In this document: positions 58,033 through 64,000 of the stretch, in pieces
Numbering within the stretch: position 1 is the stretch's first letter
How the letters are laid out: every line of letters begins with the position of its first letter
Program-made: the position numbers and the translations under genes
The notes under the pieces: model-generated
Seen by the model: only the letters and a program-made list of their open reading frames with translations
Database searches by the model: none
What the model was told of the DNA's origin: nothing
Origin: Gnetum montanum
Lineage: Eukaryota > Streptophyta > Gnetopsida > Gnetales > Gnetaceae
Length of the DNA stretch: 64,000 nucleotides
Assembly: GCA_015680685.1 (NCBI GenBank)
Contig: MNCI01017655.1
Location: 680,116-744,115, forward strand
Direction of reading: 5' to 3'

Positions 58033-60350
58033 ATCCAGCCCTTCATATGATACCAGTACGAGGTAGAGAAATTCTACTAGAACATTGCTATTAATGGTAC
58101 CATGACTTTTGTTGGTGGAATTCCTATTCCTATTTCTACATGGGTAATCTCACAGGGTATAAGATTTCCAAATGAACCAACAAACAAGTGGTGGCAACAT
58201 ACCCAAAAGATTGACTCCAAGCCTAGGTTGAAGATCATGCTAGAGGCCTTTAATATAAAAAAAGTTGAGGTAAAGGTGTATAAACTTTCCCTAGTTCAAA
58301 ATATCATGTACAAAATTATCACTAAAAACTTTATGCCCACTAAATAACCATCAAGTATCTCAACTTAGGGGGTAAGATTGTGGTTATGATGAGAGAGAAG
58401 TGTATCATCAATGTCTCATATTTTCTCTATAAGGCCCTAATCCAAAAAAATTGAAGATATGACCAAGGATAAGAGGGAGGTCTATGCCTTTTTAGGATTA
58501 ATCCAAAAACTTTGGGAACTAGCAGGCATAGTCAACCATATGAAAAGAAATCCTATAATAATAGGAATTTAGACTGGAAGAAGATGATGATGGTTGTCCT
58601 AAGAAGACATCCTAAGGTCATTGGAGTTATACCTGACTTGAATGATGAGATGCCTACCACAAAGGTATCCCATATCCAATATTTAGATTAGCTCCACTAA
58701 TGACAATTTAGAGCATCAACCATACCTTAAGCATGTCAACAAACATAGGTGTAATGACTTAGTAAATTTGTTTCCCAACATTCTAGATTTAGGATTAAGA
58801 AAAGCTAGGAACCTCTTCATGGTAATAGTGCTTGATGTATAATGCACATTGAAGATGATGGGTAGGCTACCATAATCCATGTTGAAAGTTCACAAGACCT
58901 TGGTAGTAATGTCTTGAAAATGATGGAAGTCATTGTGGGTGATGAGGTAATAAGGGAGAATCTCTTTGAGTTTTCTTCTCCATTGCTATATGATTCACTC
59001 ATGGATTATTTTGATAACCCTTTTTAGTCTCAAACTCATGTATCTTCATATAGTGTTTCATCATCACATCAATCAAGGCACAACATACATAACATCTAGC
59101 ATGTAGCTGAATTCCTTCAGGTATCTATTGATCAACCTAGGACTAGTTGCTGGGTGAAGGAAGAGTAAAGAGTTAATCCTAGGGCTAAGTTACTATTGAG
59201 AAACATCAACAGTATGGTAGAAATTGAACTCATTAAGGTATGAGCTAAGTTGAAAATTACTTATGTTGATTGACCATTCTATCTGCAAGAGTTGTAGAGA
59301 AGCTAAGACAAAGTATGATGATTACATAAGCAATTAAAATATCTAACACCATTGTTACTTGCACCTTCCATAATTACTTCAGAGGTGTGGATTGAGTGCA
59401 TACAAGCTAAACTCTTCTAGTCATGCTAGGTTGGTGAAGAAGCTATGTTCATGAATAATGGCTTGGAGTAGTAAATTAGAATGTTAAAGCATCAATCCCA
59501 AAAATGGAAAGGAATGAGCCAAGAAGAGAAGAAGTAGATACTTTCCCTTTTCTAGCAAGTACAAAGGTTTATGAATGAAAGTAAAATCATGAACCAATTT
59601 CAAGACCAATACCTTTGCACACAAAAGAAGCATTGGAACTTGTAGTACTAGCTAGCAAAGAAAACTACTAGGGAAACTAATAAGCTTAGAAAGATCTATC
59701 TAATCAAGTAGGTAACCTAGGATGTTAAGGTGCATAGACTACAAAAAATTATAGCTCTACTAAATGAACATGTAATTGGGGAGAGGCATGAGATGAAGGA
59801 GAAATTTGACACCTTGCATGCCAAAATCTAACAAATAGCCATGAGTGAACCAACACTACAAAAGAACATGAACCTTTTGGGAAATATGCACATCCTTTTC
59901 CATGAAGTAGCTATCACTATTTTTGAGAGGAGACTCAAGGAAGTGAAAGAGGATCCATAGGTGAAATGGAGAAGGTATCTTTATATGGTCCAAAATTCTA
60001 CAAGTAAATTATGTACTGAGCTAAAAGATAAACCTCATTGAGTGACGATTAAGTTAAACATGGCCAACTCAAACTCTTGTATATGAAAAGGAATCATGAG
60101 TAGTTCCAAATTGATGTTGAGAAATGATGAAAAGCAATCCTATGAGAGTAGAATTTGATGCATGGATAGAACTGATACCTCTAAGAGAATGTGATGGACT
60201 TGGAAGCACAAATTCATAGATTTCATATGTCTACACCTAGATCCCCTAGATTCTTCTCATATCAAGAAGACACATAAGGGGATTCTTCTCTTAGCCACCA
60301 TTCCTTGGCACTTATTAATGAGATGACTTGTAATTAATTATAATATAGTT
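58033..60350 (+). pseudogene. Third-ORF relic of a second Athila-like element
   Basis: Open at 58102-58347 (GTMTFVGGIPIPIS, GIRFPNEPTNKWWQHTQK), then, with stops, NVSYFLYKALIQK and REVYAFLGLIQKLWELAGIV (about 58410-58530), which parallels FLYLIRKLCKRASIV at 49150 in the 13.2 kb element. The C-terminal half (59440-60050) is coiled-coil-like (RFMNESKIMNQFQDQ, KLRKIYLIKQ-type text, EIFERRLKEVKEDP). It is followed by a polypurine tract and an LTR, so the order matches the third coding region at 48330-51180. The upstream part of the element is cut off at the LTR ending 58032. Confidence 0.55.
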
Positions 60351-60458
60351 ATGATATGTACATTTATCTAGTTGTATTCCTCTGCATTAATCCTATCATA
60401 TGTCTATTTCCAATCTTGTATTTTGGGCATTAAATCTATGGGACTAGCTTTACTTAGT

Positions 60459-60468
60459 TGTAGGGGAA
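60459..60468 (+). other. Polypurine tract of the second Athila-like element
   Basis: TGTAGGGGAA directly before TGATGAGTCATC. The preceding CTTAGTTG matches CTTAGTTA at the same place in the 13.2 kb element. Confidence 0.7.
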
Positions 60469-61700
60469 TGATGAGTCATCTAGCTGTAGATTTGGAATGT
60501 GTGTTATGTAGCTTGTGTTTATGATTTTGCATACATGATTAAGGGTTTTACCTCTTAATATTACATCCTAGTCTTCCATTTCACATTTACAGGTTTGGTG
60601 CAAGTTCTGGGCTTCTTAGGATGTTTTCAGCTTTATTTGAAGATTCTTAGAAGGCTCTAGCATGTTCTCTAGTATCCCAACTTCATTTAGGAAAATTTGG
60701 TGAAGTATGAAGAGGTAGGGATGTGTTGGTTTTCTTGAACCAATGCACCCCCTATGTTAGCATAGGCTTCCTAATGTGTCCTCCTTAGTGCCCTAGTTTG
60801 GCTACCTTTTCTTCTTGGCTTCCTTTGGTGTATTTTGGGATGCTTAGGCTATGTTGACAAACTTTCATTGATGCCTAGGCACTAGAGAACCCTTGCCATT
60901 ATGTTCTAAAAATTATAAATACCCAAGATGAGCTTCATATGAAGAAAACTTGATTCTAAGCATTTTTCTTTAGCTTTTGACACCTAGTTTCATGTGAAAA
61001 GCTCTTTCCCCCTTGGGTAAGTAATTCCTTCCCTATTTTATGTATGTTTTAATTCATCAATTTTACAAGTGAAGCTAGAATATATTAGAGAGCTACCTTG
61101 CTTACATAGCCTAAAATCATTTGATTGATGCAAAGTCTAGTGTTTGCACTGTGAATAATCCTTATGGTTTTTCCTCATTTCTATCATTGATGCCTTAAAT
61201 ATTAAAATACCAAAAACATTATAAAATGTTAAAACTAAAATAAAATATTTATTTAATTTCTATTTTCATACGATGTAATGATTCAACCTTATTAAAGAAG
61301 GTCACAAGTATATGACATGATTTTGGGCCATTGAGGTTGTAACTGAGAGCAATTTTATTTGCATTTATATGTGATGTTATAACTATCCCTAAGATGAATT
61401 GCAACATGAGAATTACCTCTATCCCTAGGTGGAATTGCAATGCATGTGTTTTTTCTTATAAAGATAAAACTCATAAAAATTATAAAACATAAAATTATAA
61501 ATATTTTCTCTATCTTTCATCATGGAAACATGAGTTATAATTGTATCATATGTCCTATGATATCTTATATATTTCTTAAATACAATGATATATGCGAGTG
61601 TTCTTGGTAATCCAATCAACATCATTCTCAAAGCTTACATCTAGATTTCATTGTGATTTGTGTGATAAATCCCATTGATCTAAAACTTGTGAGACCTATA
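60469..61700 (+). repeat. 3' LTR of the second Athila-like element, right end not defined
   Basis: Starts TGATGAGTCATCTAGCTG, the same first eight bases as the LTR at 39189. TATAAATA at 60914-60921. No second copy is in the window, so the right edge (given as about 61700) is a guess from the decline of readable LTR features. Confidence 0.5.
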
Positions 61701-62154
61701 TCTAAGCCTCACTATGATCATTTTTGAAATGCAATTTTAACTTAGAATTCCACTCAAGAGTATTACTCCATACTATTGGTTGTGTTTTTGAATCTCTAAT
61801 TTTTGTAGTTTTGTGAAGACTAGTCATGATATGGTTATCTCTTATACTTTGTCTATTTAAAGTTATGAATTTCGCTATAGATAGTAAAGAAACATTATTA
61901 TTGTTGACCTTTTGGTATGTCAAAACCTTAAGGAAAATGGAGAACATAGAATGTTTGTGGAATGGGATGATTTTGCAAGGCATGATTTAGAACTCAAGAT
62001 TCGGGATCTACAAAGAGATGTCAAAGCGAAGACTACATGGGCAAGTTGAAAGCATGGAAATGTACAATGACTACAAGTTAAATGAAGATGCTCCAGGGAT
62101 TAAGAGGAAGCTAAATCAACAAGGAAAAGCCACAAGAACTAGATCTCAAAAGTT

Positions 62155-62330
62155 GAGAAGACATCTCCAAGGACTAGAAGACGTCTTGGCCAAGAGGAAG
62201 TCCATTATAGGAAGACATCTCCCAAAAATAGGAGACATCTCATTTTCAAAGAAGATGTCCCTTGAAAGGAGATGTCTCCCTAGAGTTGAAGCTAATTTTA
62301 GAGAGATGTCCTAATTTTGAAGGAGACGTT
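62155..62330. repeat. AGACATCT box cluster in the copia-like LTR
   Basis: Seven to eight copies of AGACATCT, AGACGTCT or the complement AGATGTCT, mostly as AGACATCTCC or GGAGATGTCTCC, ending about 60 bp before the TATA-like motif. Confidence 0.85.
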
Positions 62331-62630
62331 TAAATGAGTCGTTAGATAGCTATTTCAAAAATTTTGAGGTTTTTTTGAAAACTCTGATGCTATAAGTAGA
62401 CTTCAAACTCTTGGGTATTGTGTAAGCATTGTCAACATCAAAGCTATCATTGTCTATTCTACGTTGTTGTACTTGTGTAATTCATTTGTCACATCGTTTG
62501 CTTTATTGTTTGTAGAACTATGCTTCAAAGTACAATGACCTGTAACTTAAGTTAAACTCTTTCCTTATTTTTCTTTCTCTCTTTCTTGTAGCCCTATGGG
62601 GTTGATGTGCTTCTTTCAAGAAGGCATCAT

Positions 62631-62840
62631 CATTAAGCTTGTCTAGATTCTATGGGATTAAGTGGTTTTGCAGCACCAAAACACTCCAAAGTAGAGCTCA
62701 ATTTTGTAAAGGCTGTGGGATCCTTAAAACCACATACTAAGCTTGTTAGGACCTTGTGGGGTTCAGTGGTTTCATAGTGGCAAAACATTCTAGTCTGGAG
62801 CTTAGTACTTGTACAAGTTATGATGCCCTTCAAACCACAT
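62631..62840 (+). repeat. Two-copy 105-bp tandem repeat
   Basis: 62631-62735 and 62736-62840 share (A/C)TAAGCTTGT, GTGGTTT, CAAAACA, GAGCT and end with AACCACAT. They are of equal length and moderately diverged. Confidence 0.85.
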
Positions 62841-62990
62841 TTTTCAAAAACAAGTTTGGAGGTGTGCAAGGATGCTCTCCTCCAAGTGTGGACATACCCA
62901 AGGTTGGGAACCATGTAAAATTTGGATGTGGTTTTTGTGGTTGATTAATTTTCATTTTGGGGAACTGATTCAACCCCCCCTTATAAGTTT

Positions 62991-64000
62991 TTGATCCTCA
63001 ATTATTAACTCCATGTTAAGCTTAAGGGGAATTATTGAATATTTAATGTGTTTTAGCAAGTTAAGATACTAGTTTATGTCTATATTTACTCATACTATGA
63101 ACTTTAGTACACATCATCATAGTGTACAACATCATCCATGGTGTTTTATAGTATGTACCAAGTTAGTTATGTTTAATCAATTCTATTAACTAATAATAAT
63201 TAATCATTACATCTATTAATTCTTTGGATGTGGCTACTCCATTATAACTATATAATTAATGATCTTAATTCAATAACAATATACAATGCAACATAACAAC
63301 AATGTGCAATACAATGTACAACATAGTATTTATATTATAATAGAGATATTTTACTACTTTATTCTTCTCTATTACTTTTTAAATTTGTGTTCTTATGTTT
63401 GACAATATAACATCATGGACTTATTTTATATCATGGTGCAGGTTTATCTTAGTAATAGTAATAATTGAATTATTTCTATTATATCCTTAACTTAGTGATT
63501 AACATCATAAAAATTTAACAATGTCATGTACATCTATCACTCTAATGAACTAAAAAAGCTCATTTTGGTTAACCTTCAATAGGTTAAGTCATTTAGAAAT
63601 TCCCATCAAACTTAGATCCTATCATAGTATTCACTAGAAATAAGGCTTGTTCAATCTTCTATATATCTTGCATAAACCTTAGTTATGGGGGAGTATCATA
63701 CTTTAACTAGATATTGTGAATACATTTCATTTTCATTTCTTGATATTTTTCTTAATTCTTATTCATTTTCCAATTATTTGATGACTTTGTAATTCTTAAA
63801 GTATTTTCTTATTTTTTCATATATTGTGAATACATTTCATTTTCCAATTATTCTAATTCTTTATAACCTTTTTTATTTTCTAGAGATTTTAATTTATGCA
63901 TTGTACATATCTTTATTGTTTTGCTAATAACTACATCAATGATAGTAGAATGTTTTGCAACAAGAATTTTTTTTATACTATTGAATTATTAAAGAATTAA
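62991..64000. other. AT-rich DNA with a 110-bp tandem duplication
   Basis: No gene recognised. ATATTGTGAATACATTTCAT plus TTTC is present at 63711-63734 and again, identical, at 63821-63844. Around 63280-63330, ACAATGTACAACATA-like words repeat. Confidence 0.6.

Larger units (their letters stand above)
62010..62990 (+). repeat. LTR-like fragment, probably Ty1/copia type
   Basis: Contains a U3-like part with seven or more AGACATCTCC/GGAGATGTCT boxes (62155-62330), a TATA-like CTATAAGTAG (62391-62400), a two-copy 105-bp repeat and the terminal GGGGAACTGATTCAACCCCC CCTTATAAG (62960-62986), a CTGATTCA-C-run signature common near the end of plant copia LTRs. The 98-residue frame 62018-62314 is a by-product of the repeated boxes. 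Confidence 0.5.

Noticed and set aside
62018-62314. 98-residue basic protein
   Set aside because: The frame is produced by repeated AGACATCTCC boxes in an LTR and shows no domain.
63675-63700. Polypurine tract (ATGGGGGAGT) with LTR start
   Set aside because: No LTR-like sequence with TG start or internal domain adjoins it.

Overview
The window looks like repeat-rich nuclear DNA of a seed plant. The grounds are plant Athila/Tat-type and chromovirus-type Ty3/gypsy elements, an L1-type LINE, tRNA-derived SINE remnants and many in-frame TAG/TAA/TGA codons where Trp or Gln would be expected (C-to-T decay typical of methylated plant DNA). Long AT-rich stretches and the lack of any clearly intact host gene suggest a very large genome. 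A gymnosperm is possible, but this is inferred from composition and not from a marker gene. There are no rRNA, tRNA or CRISPR features and no bacterial-style operons.

Layout. (1) 1-5116, minus: an Athila-like element running off the left edge. It has gag and protease, no RT/RNase H/integrase, a tRNA-Asp primer site and an LTR whose U3 carries ten GATATC-type palindromes. (2) 5296-8527, plus: a 5'-truncated L1-type LINE with one almost unshifted ORF2 frame. (3) 8528-18755, plus: a complete non-autonomous Tat-like element with ~2.15 kb LTRs, perfect 5-bp target duplication CTACT, gag and protease only, hairpin-rich LTRs and a recurrent 30-bp unit. (4) 18756-23486: low-copy or AT-rich DNA, with one half of an inverted duplicated sequence (19780-20810; partner 34960-35790). 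(5) 23487-32521, minus: a nested, internally duplicated complex of two LTR families that both use an initiator-Met primer site, including a solo LTR with perfect ATTGG duplications. (6) 32522-37980: AT-rich DNA, SINEs and the second half of the inverted duplication. (7) 37990-39188 plus 52352-54330, minus: a decayed Ty3/gypsy element split by (8) 39189-52346, plus: a full-length 13.2 kb Athila-like element with LTRs, tRNA-Asp primer site, gag-pol, and a third coiled-coil coding region after pol. (9) 55390-58032: a long chromovirus-style LTR. (10) 58033 to about 61700, plus: the 3' part of another Athila-like element (third ORF, polypurine tract, LTR). (11) 62010-62990: a probable Ty1/copia-type LTR fragment, then AT-rich DNA to the end.

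How the parts relate. Nothing here appears to be expressed as a working pathway. The genes are gag, protease, RT, RNase H and integrase relics that once served retrotransposition. The most interesting observations concern cis-acting architecture. The 13.2 kb element has, directly before its third ORF, a copy of its own U3 box plus a TATA motif (47801-47896), a candidate internal promoter. Each LTR family carries its own U3 repeat: GATATCGC palindromes, GCTACGC hairpins, GAGGCC boxes, or AGACATCT boxes. The AGACATCT motif recurs in two LTR families that otherwise look unrelated.
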